From Ignavibacteria bacterium (GTDB lineage Bacteria; Bacteroidota; Ignavibacteria; UBA10030; SZUA-254): DNA of 64,000 bases. The translations under genes were made by a program, and so were the position numbers. Shown here piece by piece: positions 29,218 to 40,824 of the stretch. Within the stretch, counting starts at the first letter, position 1. Every line of letters starts with the position of its first letter. The notes under the pieces are model-generated. The model did not search any database, had not been told where the DNA came from, and saw nothing but the letters and a program-made list of their open reading frames with translations. Location of the stretch: positions 1-64,000 of the forward strand of contig JACOSY010000023.1 of NCBI GenBank assembly GCA_016178595.1. Reading direction: 5' to 3'.

Positions 29218-29942
29218 TCTTCCTTCAGAATGAACCCGACGCCGCGAATGGTATGAATCAGGCGCTTGGGGAATCCTTCATCGATCGCTTTCCGGAGGTA
29301 ATTGATATAGACATCGACGACATTCGTACCCGTATCGAAGTTGTATCCCCAAACTTGTTCGGCGATGGTGCGGCGCGTCATGATACGATTCTTATTCCGC
29401 ATGAGCAGCTCAAGGAGAAGAAACTCTTTTTGCGTGAGGTGGATGTTTTTGCTTGCACGCCTGACTGCACGCGTTTCGATATCGAGCTCAAGATCCGCAA
29501 CGTGCAGTACGGGGCTCTGTTCAACACCGTGCCGGCGAAGCAACGACTCAACGCGCGCTATCAACTCTGCGAACGCGAATGGCTTCGAAAGATAATCGTC
29601 GGCGCCGGTTCTCAAGCCTTCCACTCTGTCCTCGATCGTACTCTTCGCCGTCAGTACGAGAATCATGCTTTGAACCTTGTTGCGCCGGAGTTCTTTCAGA
29701 ACAGAGAGACCGTCTTTTTTCGGAAGCAAGAGATCGAGAACGATGAGATGGTACTTCTTCGAGCACGCGAGTTGAAATCCCTCTTCCCCGTCATGGGCAA
29801 TATCGACAAGGTATCCTTCTTCTTGTAGCCGGCGTGCGACAGAATCGGCTAGGTGACGCTCATCCTCGACAACGAGTATGTGGATATTGCGGATACCCGG
29901 TGGAATAGCACCAGCGCGTTCTTGTGGCAGTTTTTTTGGCAT
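29214..29942 (-). CDS. OmpR/PhoB-family response regulator
   Basis: ILVVEDERHLADSVARRLQEEGY, LIVLDLLLPKKDGL, winged-helix C-terminus. Confidence 0.95.
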   Translation of the reverse strand: MPKKLPQERAGAIPPGIRNIHILVVEDERHLADSVARRLQEEGYLVDIAHDGEEGFQLACSKKYHLIVLDLLLPKKDGLSVLKELRRNKVQSMILVLTAKSTIEDRVEGLRTGADDYLSKPFAFAELIARVESLLRRHGVEQSPVLHVADLELDIETRAVRRASKNIHLTQKEFLLLELLMRNKNRIMTRRTIAEQVWGYNFDTGTNVVDVYINYLRKAIDEGFPKRLIHTIRGVGFILKEE

Positions 29943-30049
29943 GGGAACGTTTCCTGGATGGAAAGCTACAAATATTTCAGGCGAACCTCAAGCGTTCTGG
30001 TGAGCACGATAATGCCCATGCAGAAATGACCTGACACGTCCTGCGCGAA

Positions 30050-31555
30050 TCAATGTACACCAAACATGGTCACTGATGCCTGGGCATATTCAACCAAAGG
30101 GCCGAAGTAGATGCCGAGCAGGATCACCGGGGCGAGGAGAGCCAGGAGTAACACTATCTGTGGTATTGAGAGGCTGATGGGCATCGTTGACCGACCTGCA
30201 TCGCGCAAGAACATGTTTCGCAAAACGCGGACATAGTAATAGAGCGATACGACGCTGTTCAACGCGCCGACTACGGCGAGCCAAATCATTTTCGCATTGA
30301 TGAGTGCCGCGAAGAGATATAACTTTCCGACAAACCCTGCCGTTGGAGGAATACCGGTGAGTGAAAGGAGGAAGATCGTCATTGCTACACTGATGAGTGG
30401 CGAACGGTAGCCGAGGCCGCGGTACTCATCAATCTCCTCGCTTCCCGTTTTGTTGGCGACAAGCATCACGAGATAAAAGGCGCCAAGATTCATGAAGAAA
30501 TAGACGACGAAGTAAATGAGAACAGCAGCCAATCCTTGATTACTTAAAACGACGACGCCAAGCAGCATATAGCCTGCATGAGCGATGCTGGAATATGCCA
30601 AGAGTCGCTTGAGATTCCTCTGGCCAAGTGCGGCGAGATTGCCGAGCGTCATTGTGAGGACCGAGAGGATCGCAAGCAGCCGGTTCCATTCGAATCCCTG
30701 GAAGATCGCCCATGAGCCGACAAGCTCCCGGCTGACATTCACATCCAGGAACGAGACCGTGAAGAAACGTATCATCATGGCAAAGCCGGCAGCCTTCGAC
30801 GCAACGGAAAGGAACGCCGTAATCGTGATCGGCGCGCCCTCGTACACGTCCGGTGTCCAGAAGTGAAACGGTGCGGCAGAAATCTTGTACCCAAATCCTG
30901 CAACAATCAGGATTCCCGCAATGATGAGGGCGAGTGTGTTGACATCCTGAAGCATCAAGGCATGTTGGACGCCGTAAATATCGACTGCACCCGTGAGGCC
31001 ATAGAGGATGGAAATGCCATAGAGCATCATGCCGGAGGAAACGGCGCCGTAGATGATGTACTTCAACGATGCTTCGCTCGAATCCTCAGCATCTTTTGTG
31101 TATCCGGCGAGGATATACGAGCTGAGACTTGTCAGCTCGAGCGACAGGTACATCATCAAGAGATTGCTTGCGCCTGTCATCAAGAACATGCCGAGCGTCA
31201 GTGAGATAAGCAGCGCGTAGTATTCGCCAAGTCGCCTCGTTCCGAGCTGCAGCTCATTGGATTGGAGCGAGAAGAGCACGATGACGCCGCTCGCGGCAAG
31301 GATCACGACTTTGAAAAAGATGGAGAAGGCGTCCACTGCAAACATGTTCGTGAAGATGGAGATCGGAGCCCCCATCATTGCAGCCTGTTGCGCAACGAAG
31401 AAACCCGTTACGCTCAGACCTACCAATGCAAGCCATGCTGTTGCATTACTCTTCCGTCGGATGAAAAGATCGGCAAGGAGGAGCAGGCAGAATGTCGTTG
31501 CCAGCGCCGTCTCAGGCCGTAAGAGTTTTGCGCTATCGATTATATGTTGAAGCAT
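30050..31555 (-). CDS. nuoN: NADH-quinone oxidoreductase subunit N
   Basis: Family pattern and position in the nuo operon. Confidence 0.95.
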   Translation of the reverse strand: MLQHIIDSAKLLRPETALATTFCLLLLADLFIRRKSNATAWLALVGLSVTGFFVAQQAAMMGAPISIFTNMFAVDAFSIFFKVVILAASGVIVLFSLQSNELQLGTRRLGEYYALLISLTLGMFLMTGASNLLMMYLSLELTSLSSYILAGYTKDAEDSSEASLKYIIYGAVSSGMMLYGISILYGLTGAVDIYGVQHALMLQDVNTLALIIAGILIVAGFGYKISAAPFHFWTPDVYEGAPITITAFLSVASKAAGFAMMIRFFTVSFLDVNVSRELVGSWAIFQGFEWNRLLAILSVLTMTLGNLAALGQRNLKRLLAYSSIAHAGYMLLGVVVLSNQGLAAVLIYFVVYFFMNLGAFYLVMLVANKTGSEEIDEYRGLGYRSPLISVAMTIFLLSLTGIPPTAGFVGKLYLFAALINAKMIWLAVVGALNSVVSLYYYVRVLRNMFLRDAGRSTMPISLSIPQIVLLLALLAPVILLGIYFGPLVEYAQASVTMFGVH

Positions 31556-31608
31556 GAGATCAATTCAAAAGTCAAAAGTCAAAAAATAGTCACTATCGAA
31601 TATTTTCT

Positions 31609-33213
31609 TCACTGACCGATCATCGCCATGCCGCCGCCCTTATTGACAACGTCGACGAGAGTATTGACGGCGGAGGTCATCAGGTCGATCGCCGGTGACG
31701 GATAAATGCCGAGGAAGATCACGATGATGGCAAGCGGTACCAGTGTGAAAAGCTCGCGTCCGTTGATGTCGGTAAGTTCTTTCCACTTCTCCGGCAACGT
31801 TCCAAGAAATACGCGCTGCAAGGTCCAGAGCATGTACGCTGCAGTGAGGACGATACCGACAGTCGAAACGATAGTGATGACGCGAATTTGCGGCACTTGG
31901 AATGCACCGAGGAATGAGAATGCTTCGCTAATAAAACCGCTCAGGCCCGGTAAGCCGAGTGCTGCAAAAAACGCGATTGTCATAATACCGGCATACTTCG
32001 GCATCTGGTTCATCAAGCCGCCGAAGTCATTCAATCCACGTGTATGGGTGCGATCATAAATCACTCCAACGATCAAGAAGAGCATTGCAGTGATTGTGCC
32101 GTGGTTGAACATTTGCATCACCGCGCCGGTGATGCCCTGTGTATTGAGCGCAGCCATGCCGAGAATGACAATTCCCATGTGGCTGACCGACGAATATGCA
32201 ATGAGTTTTTTGAAATCTTCCTGTGCCATCGCGCAGAGCGCTCCGTAAACGATGTTGATGAAACCAAGTATCGCCAGCGGCACTTGATAGTATGATGTGG
32301 CGTCCGGGAAAATCGGGAAGCTAATGCGGAGGATGCCGTACGTGCCCATCTTCAGCAAGACACCTGCAAGAATAACACTGATGGCAGTCGGCGCCTCGAC
32401 GTGCGCATCCGGCAGCCACGTGTGAAACGGAAAGATCGGCACTTTAATCGCGAAGCCGATGAAGAGCGCAATGAACGCGAGATAACGCCACCACGTATGC
32501 ATGCCGGCCAGGAGCGAGCCTGCATCGAAGTTTGCCGGGTTCATCATCGCAAGCATGTTGAATGTGTGGATCTTCTCCCCCGTTGCAGGATCGGCAACCG
32601 ACACGCTGAAGTAGAGCGCAATCATGGCCAGCAGCATCAGCACGCTGCCGAAAAGTGTATAGAGGAAAAATTTGATCGCTGCATATTCCCGTCGTGGACC
32701 ACCCCAGACGCCGATGAGAAAGTACATCGGAAGAAGCATCACTTCCCAGAAGACGTAGAAGAGGAAGAAGTCGAGCGAGACAAAGACGCCCATCATGCCG
32801 GTCACGAGCAGAAGGAGTAGCGCGAAATAACCCTTGACCGATTTCTCGATCCCCCACGACGCGAAGACGGCAATAAAGGAGATGATGGCCGTCAGGATGA
32901 CCATCAAAACGCTCAAGCCATCGATGCCCATGAAATAATCGATGTGCACGCGGCCAAACCAGGCTGCCGATTTAATATCGATCCAGGTCGCCTTCTCGAT
33001 AAATTGGAAGCCTTCCTGCGTGTTGATTCCTGCCATTCCCCGATTGAAGTTCATGTAGATGAAGACAGCAAGGACAAGCTGGAGGCCGGTGACGATTGCC
33101 GAGGTCCACCGAATTGCATTCTTGTTGTCTTTCGGGAGAAGAAGGACAATGAGCATTCCCACCATCGGCAGGAACGTGATCCAACTGAGTACTCCTAATC
33201 CAAGAAAGCCCAT
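31609..33213 (-). CDS. nuoM: NADH-quinone oxidoreductase subunit M
   Basis: FYVFWEVMLLPMYFLIGVWGG, FPFHTWLPDAHVEAPTAISVILAGVLLKMGTYG. Confidence 0.96.
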   Translation of the reverse strand: MGFLGLGVLSWITFLPMVGMLIVLLLPKDNKNAIRWTSAIVTGLQLVLAVFIYMNFNRGMAGINTQEGFQFIEKATWIDIKSAAWFGRVHIDYFMGIDGLSVLMVILTAIISFIAVFASWGIEKSVKGYFALLLLLVTGMMGVFVSLDFFLFYVFWEVMLLPMYFLIGVWGGPRREYAAIKFFLYTLFGSVLMLLAMIALYFSVSVADPATGEKIHTFNMLAMMNPANFDAGSLLAGMHTWWRYLAFIALFIGFAIKVPIFPFHTWLPDAHVEAPTAISVILAGVLLKMGTYGILRISFPIFPDATSYYQVPLAILGFINIVYGALCAMAQEDFKKLIAYSSVSHMGIVILGMAALNTQGITGAVMQMFNHGTITAMLFLIVGVIYDRTHTRGLNDFGGLMNQMPKYAGIMTIAFFAALGLPGLSGFISEAFSFLGAFQVPQIRVITIVSTVGIVLTAAYMLWTLQRVFLGTLPEKWKELTDINGRELFTLVPLAIIVIFLGIYPSPAIDLMTSAVNTLVDVVNKGGGMAMIGQ

Positions 33214-33309
33214 AGACGATTAATCCTCTGATAAACCATTGAAGTATTCATTCACAACCGACAAAAAGATGACCGGATTGTCTTGTATCCATTCATCTGT
33301 TGTGAATTA

Positions 33310-35565
33310 TTATCGAAACATATAGAACAATACCATCACGCCAAAGATGACGAACGCGATGTACGTCTGTACGCGTCCGGTTTGCAGCTTCTGAAAGAGA
33401 ATACCGAAGAAGCTGGAGAAATATCCGACGCCATTCACCAGACCATCGACCACATTCCGATCGAATCCACCCGCGCCCGACCAGAAGAAATACAATGTGA
33501 GCGCAAAGCTGACAAGCGCCATGACGATTGCCGACGTTACTTCGCCGCGTCCCCAGAACCATTGGCCGATCCAATACGCCACAAGGAGCGATACGATTGT
33601 GCCGACAAACAAGAATGCTGCCGCGCTTAATCGCTTTTCTTTGGCGTGATCGCTGTAGCCGAAGACTACCGCCTTCGTCCAGCTTGCCGTGCCATTCACA
33701 ATGCCATCGACAATGGTATTATCAAACCACCGCAGGAATCGCGTGAATGCAAGCGTACCGCCGATGACGACCGCGTCGTACAATTCATCGAAATACCACT
33801 TGTTCAGCAAAAAGTTATACACTCCGCTGAAGCGAGCCGCCCATGCATCGGCGCTGATTTTTTTCCATTGGTACGTCGCAAAGGCGAGAAGAATGCCCGT
33901 TCCGGCAACAAGAAGCGAGAGCACCATCGCCGGCATGTGCGCGTGGTGATGAGCCGCTTCAAAGACTTCGTTCGTTGCTGCCTGCACGGAGGCCGGAACA
34001 ACTGAAACGGGACGTTCGATTGCGTGCGTGAACCATCCCTCCGATGCATCGATCGGGTTGAATGAGTAGAAGATAAAGAAACTCAGGATCGCAAAGACGA
34101 TGAGCGGTATCGTCATCACCTTCGGCGACTCGTGGATGTGTTCGTAGCGATGATGCTCGACATGCTCGCCGAAGAATGTAAGAATCACCAGACGGAACAT
34201 ATAAAATGCGGTTAAGCCCGCAACAAAAAATCCGACGATGGGAATAAGCCAGTGGCCTGTCAGATCACCGAAGGCAAGCGTCCCGGCAAGAATTGAATCT
34301 TTACTTAAAAAACCCGAAGTGAATGGAACGCCGCTGATCGCGAGTGTGTAGACGAGGAACGCAAGAAACGTGATCGGCATTTTGCCTCTCAGTCCACCCA
34401 TGTTCCGAATGTCTTGCGGATCTGTGGTGTGATCGTGCTGGTGGTGCAGCGCATGGTGCATCGCATGGATCACCGAGCCCGAACCGAGAAAGAGTCCGGC
34501 CTTGAACATCGCATGTGTGACGAGATGGAAGAATCCGGCAGTATACGCACCGACGCCCAACCCCATGATCATGTAACCGAGCTGCGAGATCGTCGAGTAC
34601 GCCAGGACTTTCTTGATGTCGTTTTGCGCGATAGCAATCGTCGCGGAGATGAATGCCGTGATCGCACCGATATAGGCGATGACGACGAGCGCATCGGCGG
34701 TCATCATCGGGAAGGTGCGGGCAACAAGGTAAACACCGGCGGCAACCATTGTCGCTGCATGAATCAATGCGCTGACCGGCGTGGGACCTTCCATCGCATC
34801 CGGCAGCCATACATGGAGTGGGAATTGCGCCGACTTGCCGATTGCCCCGCAGAAAATCAAGATGCCGGCCGCTGTGAGCCAGGCTTCGCTGCCCAAAGGA
34901 ATTTGTCCGGCAGCCATGGATCCGAAGATCTCGGCAAAACCAAAGGTGCGAAACGTTGCATAGAGAATCATGATGCCGGTGAACATGCCGATGTCGCCGA
35001 CACGGTTGACGACAAACGCTTTCTTCGATGCATCCGCCGCCGATTTCTTCTCATACCAATGACCGATCAACAAGTAGGAGCTTAAACCGACAAGCTCCCA
35101 TCCCACGTACATCGTAAAAAAATTATTCGTGAGAACGATGACAAGCATCGAGAACGTGAACACGCCGAGGTATGCAAAGTAGCGCGAATAACGGATGTCT
35201 CCTTTCATGTATCCGATCGAGAACAAATGCACGAGCGAACTCACCAAACAGACCACCACGAGCATTATTGCAGAAAGGTTATCGATCGTAATCCCGAGGT
35301 ACACCTGGAGCGAGCCGAGAACCGGCACAGCGCCGAAATCGATCCACCGGAAACTCAAGACGATTGCCTGCTCGATGACCGTCAACTTCTGGACCATCAC
35401 AACTGCAGACAGTGCAAGGCAGACAAAAAGGATCGACGTGCCGAGCCAGTCACCGCCGCGGGAGAGCCGCTTTCCGAAAAAGATCAACGCAAGAAAGCTG
35501 AGGAGCGGAAGAATGAGTACCGCGATAGCTGTTCGTATAAGTAAATCCTGAGACATTGCCCTCAT
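33310..35565 (-). CDS. nuoL: NADH-quinone oxidoreductase subunit L
   Basis: FPLHVWLPDAMEGPTPVSALIHAATMVAAGVYLVAR. Confidence 0.96.
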   Translation of the reverse strand: MRAMSQDLLIRTAIAVLILPLLSFLALIFFGKRLSRGGDWLGTSILFVCLALSAVVMVQKLTVIEQAIVLSFRWIDFGAVPVLGSLQVYLGITIDNLSAIMLVVVCLVSSLVHLFSIGYMKGDIRYSRYFAYLGVFTFSMLVIVLTNNFFTMYVGWELVGLSSYLLIGHWYEKKSAADASKKAFVVNRVGDIGMFTGIMILYATFRTFGFAEIFGSMAAGQIPLGSEAWLTAAGILIFCGAIGKSAQFPLHVWLPDAMEGPTPVSALIHAATMVAAGVYLVARTFPMMTADALVVIAYIGAITAFISATIAIAQNDIKKVLAYSTISQLGYMIMGLGVGAYTAGFFHLVTHAMFKAGLFLGSGSVIHAMHHALHHQHDHTTDPQDIRNMGGLRGKMPITFLAFLVYTLAISGVPFTSGFLSKDSILAGTLAFGDLTGHWLIPIVGFFVAGLTAFYMFRLVILTFFGEHVEHHRYEHIHESPKVMTIPLIVFAILSFFIFYSFNPIDASEGWFTHAIERPVSVVPASVQAATNEVFEAAHHHAHMPAMVLSLLVAGTGILLAFATYQWKKISADAWAARFSGVYNFLLNKWYFDELYDAVVIGGTLAFTRFLRWFDNTIVDGIVNGTASWTKAVVFGYSDHAKEKRLSAAAFLFVGTIVSLLVAYWIGQWFWGRGEVTSAIVMALVSFALTLYFFWSGAGGFDRNVVDGLVNGVGYFSSFFGILFQKLQTGRVQTYIAFVIFGVMVLFYMFR

Positions 35566-35603
35566 CTTCTATGAGATTTGTTGCATCGGTTATACTTCGA
35601 GAC

Positions 35604-35912
35604 TTACTCTTTCAGACTGCTCACTTCGTCGACGTTTACCGTGTTGAAGCGCTGATAAATATTCAACACGATGGCCAACGCTATTGCGGCTTCAGCGGCG
35701 GCCAGAACGATCACGAAGACGGCGATTGCCTGTCCATCCATGTGCATGCCGCCATAACGGGCAAATGCAACGAAGTTGATGTTTGCCGCATTGAGAATCA
35801 GCTCGATTCCCATTAACACCATGATGGCATTGCGGCGCGTAATGACGCCATAGATGCCGAGCGAAAAGAGAATCGCACTGATGATGAGGAAGTGCGTTAG
35901 AGTTATGTTCAT
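35604..35912 (-). CDS. nuoK: NADH-quinone oxidoreductase subunit K
   Basis: LGIYGVITRRNAIMVLMGIELILNAANINFVAFAR. Confidence 0.95.
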   Translation of the reverse strand: MNITLTHFLIISAILFSLGIYGVITRRNAIMVLMGIELILNAANINFVAFARYGGMHMDGQAIAVFVIVLAAAEAAIALAIVLNIYQRFNTVNVDEVSSLKE

Positions 35913-35975
35913 GTCAATTCAAAATTCAAAATTAAAAAGTAAAAAACTGTTGGTTACATTTTTACTTTTGACATT

Positions 35976-36485
35976 TTAATTTTTAATTGGCGTCTCTTTG
36001 CGCGCAATCAATGCCGCCCCGACCAACGCAACCAACAACACGATGGAAATGACTTCGAACGGCAAGATATAGGTAGTCATGAACATTTCACCGAGGATGT
36101 TGGCCGTGTTGGGGACGTCGGCGACACTGCTGACGATTTTCCAATCGGTCACATAGAAAACCGCGCAGAGTGCGCCGGCAGTCACTGCGACGAGGATCGA
36201 TGCCGGGAAAGTTTGCAGCGTTCCCGTTTTCATTTCAACATTGACGACCTTATTCGTCAGCATTACGCCGAAGAGCAATAACACCAGGATGCCGCCAACG
36301 TAAATCAAGAGCTGCGAGACCGCAATAAAGTCCGCATTCAAGAGAACATAAATGCCGGCAACACCGAAGAATGTAAAGAGGAGCGAGAACGCAGAGTAAA
36401 TAATATTTCGCGAGAAGACGACGATGCCGGCGGAAACGAGCGTAATGATGGCGAAGAAGTAGAAAAGTGTATCGTAAAAATTCAT
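35976..36485 (-). CDS. nuoJ: NADH-quinone oxidoreductase subunit J
   Basis: AFSLLFTFFGVAGIYVLLNADFIAVSQLLIYVGGILVLLLFGVMLT. Confidence 0.94.
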   Translation of the reverse strand: MNFYDTLFYFFAIITLVSAGIVVFSRNIIYSAFSLLFTFFGVAGIYVLLNADFIAVSQLLIYVGGILVLLLFGVMLTNKVVNVEMKTGTLQTFPASILVAVTAGALCAVFYVTDWKIVSSVADVPNTANILGEMFMTTYILPFEVISIVLLVALVGAALIARKETPIKN

Positions 36486-37171
36486 AGACTCGGTTCGGTC
36501 GGCGATGTTGGAGGTGGTGCTTCTTTCGGCGCACCCGGAGCGACTGTTGCCGTTGCCTGAGCAGTTGCGGGCGGAGCCATTGCAGGTTTTGCAGCCGCCG
36601 GCGCTGTACCTGGAGCGGCGGCGCTTGCGGCTTTCGCCTGTGCTGCCGCGGTCGCGGCGGCCGCTTTCTTCACAGCCTGTTCTTTCTCGTACTCTCCTGT
36701 ACGCACTTTGACATCAGCGATCTCCGCTGGCGTCAGCGTCGCGTAATTATAGATCAATTGGTGACGATCAAATTCCGAGAACTCGTAGACATCCGTCATC
36801 TTGATACACTCGGTCGGACATGGATAAACACACAGGCCGCAGTAGCAGCACTTCGCAATGTCGATGTCGAACTTCGTGACCCACAACTTCTTTTTCTGTC
36901 CCGTGGACGTAGTTCCGAGATCCTCTGTCGGCAAGGCTTTTGCCGTCTCGATTGCAAAGCAATCAACCGGACATGCTATATCGCATTGGAAACAGCCGAT
37001 GCAATCATCCATATTGACATAGAGACGGTTTCGTGCGCGTTCGGGAAGTTTCAGCTTGACGTCAGGGTATTGGATCGTGACTGCCGGCGTGAAGAGGTGA
37101 AGGAACGTCACCTTCATGCCAATCAGTACCGACCAGATCCCCTGAAATATGTCGCGAAAATATTTTTTCAT
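36482..37171 (-). CDS. nuoI: NADH-quinone oxidoreductase subunit I with Ala/Pro-rich C-terminal extension
   Basis: CIGCFQCDIACPVDCF and CCYCGLCVYPCPTECI ferredoxin motifs. Confidence 0.94.
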   Translation of the reverse strand: MKKYFRDIFQGIWSVLIGMKVTFLHLFTPAVTIQYPDVKLKLPERARNRLYVNMDDCIGCFQCDIACPVDCFAIETAKALPTEDLGTTSTGQKKKLWVTKFDIDIAKCCYCGLCVYPCPTECIKMTDVYEFSEFDRHQLIYNYATLTPAEIADVKVRTGEYEKEQAVKKAAAATAAAQAKAASAAAPGTAPAAAKPAMAPPATAQATATVAPGAPKEAPPPTSPTEPSL

Positions 37172-37187
37172 ATCGTATCGTTCATTC

Positions 37188-38207
37188 CTACATCATCATC
37201 CAGAACCCAACGCCAAGGATGCACACAAACGCCCAGGGCGTCAACACTTTCCAGGAGACATACATAAGCTGATCGACGCGCAGGCGTGGCAGCGTCCAGC
37301 GAAGCCACATTTGCACGACAACGAAGAACATTCCCTTCGACAGGAACCAGAAAACGCCCCAGATCGGTCCGCCCAAAAAGTCGCCGAACGGGCTATTCCA
37401 TCCGCCCAAAAAGAGTGTCGCGCCGATCGCAGACACTGCGAACATGTTTGCGTACTCGGCAAGGAAAAAGAGCGCGAATTTCATCCCGCTGTATTCCGTA
37501 TGGTAGCCGGCGACAAGCTCTGATTCCGCTTCGGGAAGATCGAACGGCGTACGATTCGTTTCCGCAAGCGATGCAACGAAATAAATAATGAATGCCACGA
37601 ACACGAATGGGAATTTTTTGAAGATGTACCAATGCCAGAACCAGCCCGTCTGCTGCTGATTGATTTCCTGCAAGTTCAGCGTTCCGGCAATCATCACGAC
37701 GGCAAGCAGCGCGAGCGCCGTGGGAATTTCGTAACTCACAATTTGCGCCGCCGAGCGCATTGCACCGAAGAGCGACCACTTATTGTTGGACGACCATCCC
37801 GCCATCAGAATTCCCACGACAACGAGCGTTGAGACGGCGATGACGTAGAATAGTCCGAGATTGATGTTACTCCCGACGTATGCGCTGCTGAACGGTATTG
37901 CCGCGAATGCAGCGTACGATCCGATAAAGACGACCCATGGCGAAAGGAAATGGAGTTTCTTGTCGGCAGCGGAAGGGACGATGTCTTCTTTCTGGACGAG
38001 CTTCAAGATGTCGGCAATGGTTTGTGCCCACCCGTGCCAGCCGCCGACGCGCATCGGGCCGAGGCGATCCTGCATGTGGGCGGAAACTTTGCGTTCCAGC
38101 CACACTGCAAAGAGTGCGTATGGCACGATCCATAAGAGTGGGATGAATGCCATGATAACGTACGCAAGCACGTCGTTGGACAAGAGATCTTTCAGTGGTT
38201 GTTCCAT
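37188..38207 (-). CDS. nuoH: NADH-quinone oxidoreductase subunit H
   Basis: [68 protein letters not shown]. Confidence 0.96.
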   Translation of the reverse strand: MEQPLKDLLSNDVLAYVIMAFIPLLWIVPYALFAVWLERKVSAHMQDRLGPMRVGGWHGWAQTIADILKLVQKEDIVPSAADKKLHFLSPWVVFIGSYAAFAAIPFSSAYVGSNINLGLFYVIAVSTLVVVGILMAGWSSNNKWSLFGAMRSAAQIVSYEIPTALALLAVVMIAGTLNLQEINQQQTGWFWHWYIFKKFPFVFVAFIIYFVASLAETNRTPFDLPEAESELVAGYHTEYSGMKFALFFLAEYANMFAVSAIGATLFLGGWNSPFGDFLGGPIWGVFWFLSKGMFFVVVQMWLRWTLPRLRVDQLMYVSWKVLTPWAFVCILGVGFWMMM

Positions 38208-38213
38208 TCGAAT

Positions 38214-39374
38214 TTACCTGTCGACTTCTCCGAGAACAATATCCGTGCTTCCGGTGATTGCAACAACATCCGCGATCATCGACCCGCGGCAAATCTCCGG
38301 CAGCACGCTGAGATTCACAAACGACGGCGAGCGAGCTTTGACGCGATACGGCGTCGCCGAGCCATCGCTCACAACATAGAAGCCTAACTCGCCGCGCGCC
38401 GATTCGGTTCGCACATACACTTCACCGGCATTCGGACGGATACGCCTGGGAATAGCCGATGCGATGTCTCCTTCGGGAATTTGTGCAAGCGCTTGTTCGA
38501 TGATGTTAAGACTTTGCTCCATCTCGCGGATGCGAACCATGTACCGATCCCAGCAATCACCGGCGGTTCCTACTTCGCCTTTGCCGATTTGAACTTCCCA
38601 GCTGAAGCGGTCGTAGATCGAGTATGGATCGTCACGACGCAGATCCCAGTCGACACCCGAGCCTCTCAGCATCGGGCCGGAGCAACCATACGCAATCGCG
38701 ACATCGGCAGGAAGAACGCCGACATTCGCCGTCCGTTTGATGAAGATTTCGTTGAAGGTGAGAAGATCGTTGTACTCTTTGATCTTCGGACGGAAGTAGT
38801 TGCAGAAGGCTTTTGCTTTGTCGATGAATCCCGGAGGAAGATCGTGTGAGAGTCCGCCAACCCAGATATAGTTATAGAGAAGGCGCGCACCGCACGTTGT
38901 CTCGAAGAGATCGAGAATTCTCTCGCGATCGCGGAACATGTAGAGGAACGGCGTAAACGCGCCGACATCGAGGCCGTACGTGCCGGCAGCGATTAAGTGC
39001 GAGGCGATGCGCTGAAGCTCGTTCATAATGACGCGGATATACTCAACACGTTCCGGCACCTGGATGCCGAGAAGTTTTTCCACGGCAACAACGTACCCCA
39101 TTTCCATGTTCATCGCGGCAACATAATCCATCCTGTCGCAGTACGGAATGACCTGCTGGTAGTTGGTCATGTGCTCGGAATGCTTTTCGAAGCAACGATG
39201 GAGATAGCCGATGTGGGGAATGACGTCGACAACGATCTCACCGTCGACAACAAGCTCAAGCCGCAACACACCGTGCGTGGACGGGTGCTGAGGACCCATA
39301 TTGATAATCATCTCCTCCGAACGAAGCGATCGACCGGTGGAGGTTTTGACTGGGGCTGTGAGAAGATCGGACAT
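38214..39374 (-). CDS. nuoD: NADH-quinone oxidoreductase subunit D
   Basis: [36 protein letters not shown]-like region. Confidence 0.96.
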   Translation of the reverse strand: MSDLLTAPVKTSTGRSLRSEEMIINMGPQHPSTHGVLRLELVVDGEIVVDVIPHIGYLHRCFEKHSEHMTNYQQVIPYCDRMDYVAAMNMEMGYVVAVEKLLGIQVPERVEYIRVIMNELQRIASHLIAAGTYGLDVGAFTPFLYMFRDRERILDLFETTCGARLLYNYIWVGGLSHDLPPGFIDKAKAFCNYFRPKIKEYNDLLTFNEIFIKRTANVGVLPADVAIAYGCSGPMLRGSGVDWDLRRDDPYSIYDRFSWEVQIGKGEVGTAGDCWDRYMVRIREMEQSLNIIEQALAQIPEGDIASAIPRRIRPNAGEVYVRTESARGELGFYVVSDGSATPYRVKARSPSFVNLSVLPEICRGSMIADVVAITGSTDIVLGEVDR

Positions 39375-39387
39375 TGAAATAATAAAA

Positions 39388-39867
39388 CTAATACGGCACC
39401 TTCATGCCCTGGTAAAACTCCGGCACTTTGAAATCCTTCCGGAGCGGATGACCGGGATAATCGTCAGGCAACAGCATCCGTCGAAGATCGGGATGGCCTG
39501 TAAAAACGATCCCGTACATATCATATGCTTCGCGCTCGTGCCAGTTCGCCGTCGGCCATACATCGGCGACCGATGGAACTTCCGCCTTCTCCACGGGCAC
39601 GTCGGTCTTTACTGTAATTTTGTGGCGCTTCGTCATCGAGGAGAGATGATACACAACGCCAAGAACATTCTTGCCGTAGTCGATACCACTGAGGCACATC
39701 AAGTAATCGAACTGCATGTCTGCATCGTCGCGAAGAAACAGTGCGAGATCATTCACATTTACTGACGCAACCTTTATGTACGGCTGAATGATTCCTTCGA
39801 TCTTCGCCTCGAGGATCGCGGCGCCAAACTGTGACTGTAATTTCTCGGAAATCTCTTGTGGGCTCAT
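39388..39867 (-). CDS. nuoC: NADH-quinone oxidoreductase subunit C
   Basis: [40 protein letters not shown]. Confidence 0.95.
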   Translation of the reverse strand: MSPQEISEKLQSQFGAAILEAKIEGIIQPYIKVASVNVNDLALFLRDDADMQFDYLMCLSGIDYGKNVLGVVYHLSSMTKRHKITVKTDVPVEKAEVPSVADVWPTANWHEREAYDMYGIVFTGHPDLRRMLLPDDYPGHPLRKDFKVPEFYQGMKVPY

Positions 39868-39873
39868 AGAGTG

Positions 39874-40365
39874 TTATGCGGTTTTCTTCACCAAACTCTC
39901 GTGACGAATTTTTTCCTGCAGCTTGATGAGTCCTTCCATTAACGCTTCAGGGCGCGGCGGACAGCCCGGAACGTAGACATCGACGGGGATAACGCGATCG
40001 ACGCCTTTCAAGACATGGTAGCCATGTTCCCAGTAGGGACCGCCGCAATTCGAGCAGCTTCCCATCGAGATCACGTAGCGCGGTTCCGACATCTGATCGT
40101 AGAGCCGCTTGATGCGGCTCGCCATCTTGAGCGTGACGGTTCCCGCGACGATCATCACGTCGGATTGGCGAGGTGTCGCGCGCGGGATGACGCCGAAACG
40201 ATCGAAATCGTAATGGGATGCGGCAGCGGCCATCATTTCAATAGCACAACAGGCCAGACCGAACTGCATCTGCCACAGCGATGAGAGCCTCGCCCAGTTG
40301 AGCAGATTATCGAGCGAGGTGATGATGACGTTGCTGTTGTTGAATTGTTTATCGAGAAGACCCAT
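39874..40365 (-). CDS. nuoB: NADH-quinone oxidoreductase subunit B
   Basis: [43 protein letters not shown]. Confidence 0.96.
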   Translation of the reverse strand: MGLLDKQFNNSNVIITSLDNLLNWARLSSLWQMQFGLACCAIEMMAAAASHYDFDRFGVIPRATPRQSDVMIVAGTVTLKMASRIKRLYDQMSEPRYVISMGSCSNCGGPYWEHGYHVLKGVDRVIPVDVYVPGCPPRPEALMEGLIKLQEKIRHESLVKKTA

Positions 40366-40386
40366 AAGAACTCACTATTGTGCAAC

Positions 40387-40824
40387 TCAGGCTATGACTT
40401 CTTCTTTCGCATACTCAGGCGAGACAGGAGCGGGGGTCTTCATGATGTGCGGAATGGTTGGCTGTGGTTTGTCCCAATCCAGATCGCCTTTGACCCACAC
40501 ATAGGCATAGCCAACGCCGAGAATCGCGAGGAAAATCAACATCTCGATGAAGGCAAAGGCGCCAAGTTTCTGGTACACGAGCGCCCACGGAAAGAGAAAG
40601 ACAACTTCAACATCGAAGATTAGGAAAATGAGGGCAACAACATAGAATCGAATATTGAACTTTACCCAGGAATCTCCGACAGGCTCTTCACCGCATTCAT
40701 AAGAAGTCAGTTTATTGGGATACCAACGATGGGGACGGATAAGCCAGGCAGTAATCAGGCCGCCGGCGACGAATATTGCACCAACCAGGAAGAAGATGAA
40801 GACGCGTCCAAACTCTGTAAGCAT
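40387..40824 (-). CDS. nuoA: NADH-quinone oxidoreductase subunit A
   Basis: [40 protein letters not shown]. Confidence 0.95.
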   Translation of the reverse strand: MLTEFGRVFIFFLVGAIFVAGGLITAWLIRPHRWYPNKLTSYECGEEPVGDSWVKFNIRFYVVALIFLIFDVEVVFLFPWALVYQKLGAFAFIEMLIFLAILGVGYAYVWVKGDLDWDKPQPTIPHIMKTPAPVSPEYAKEEVIA

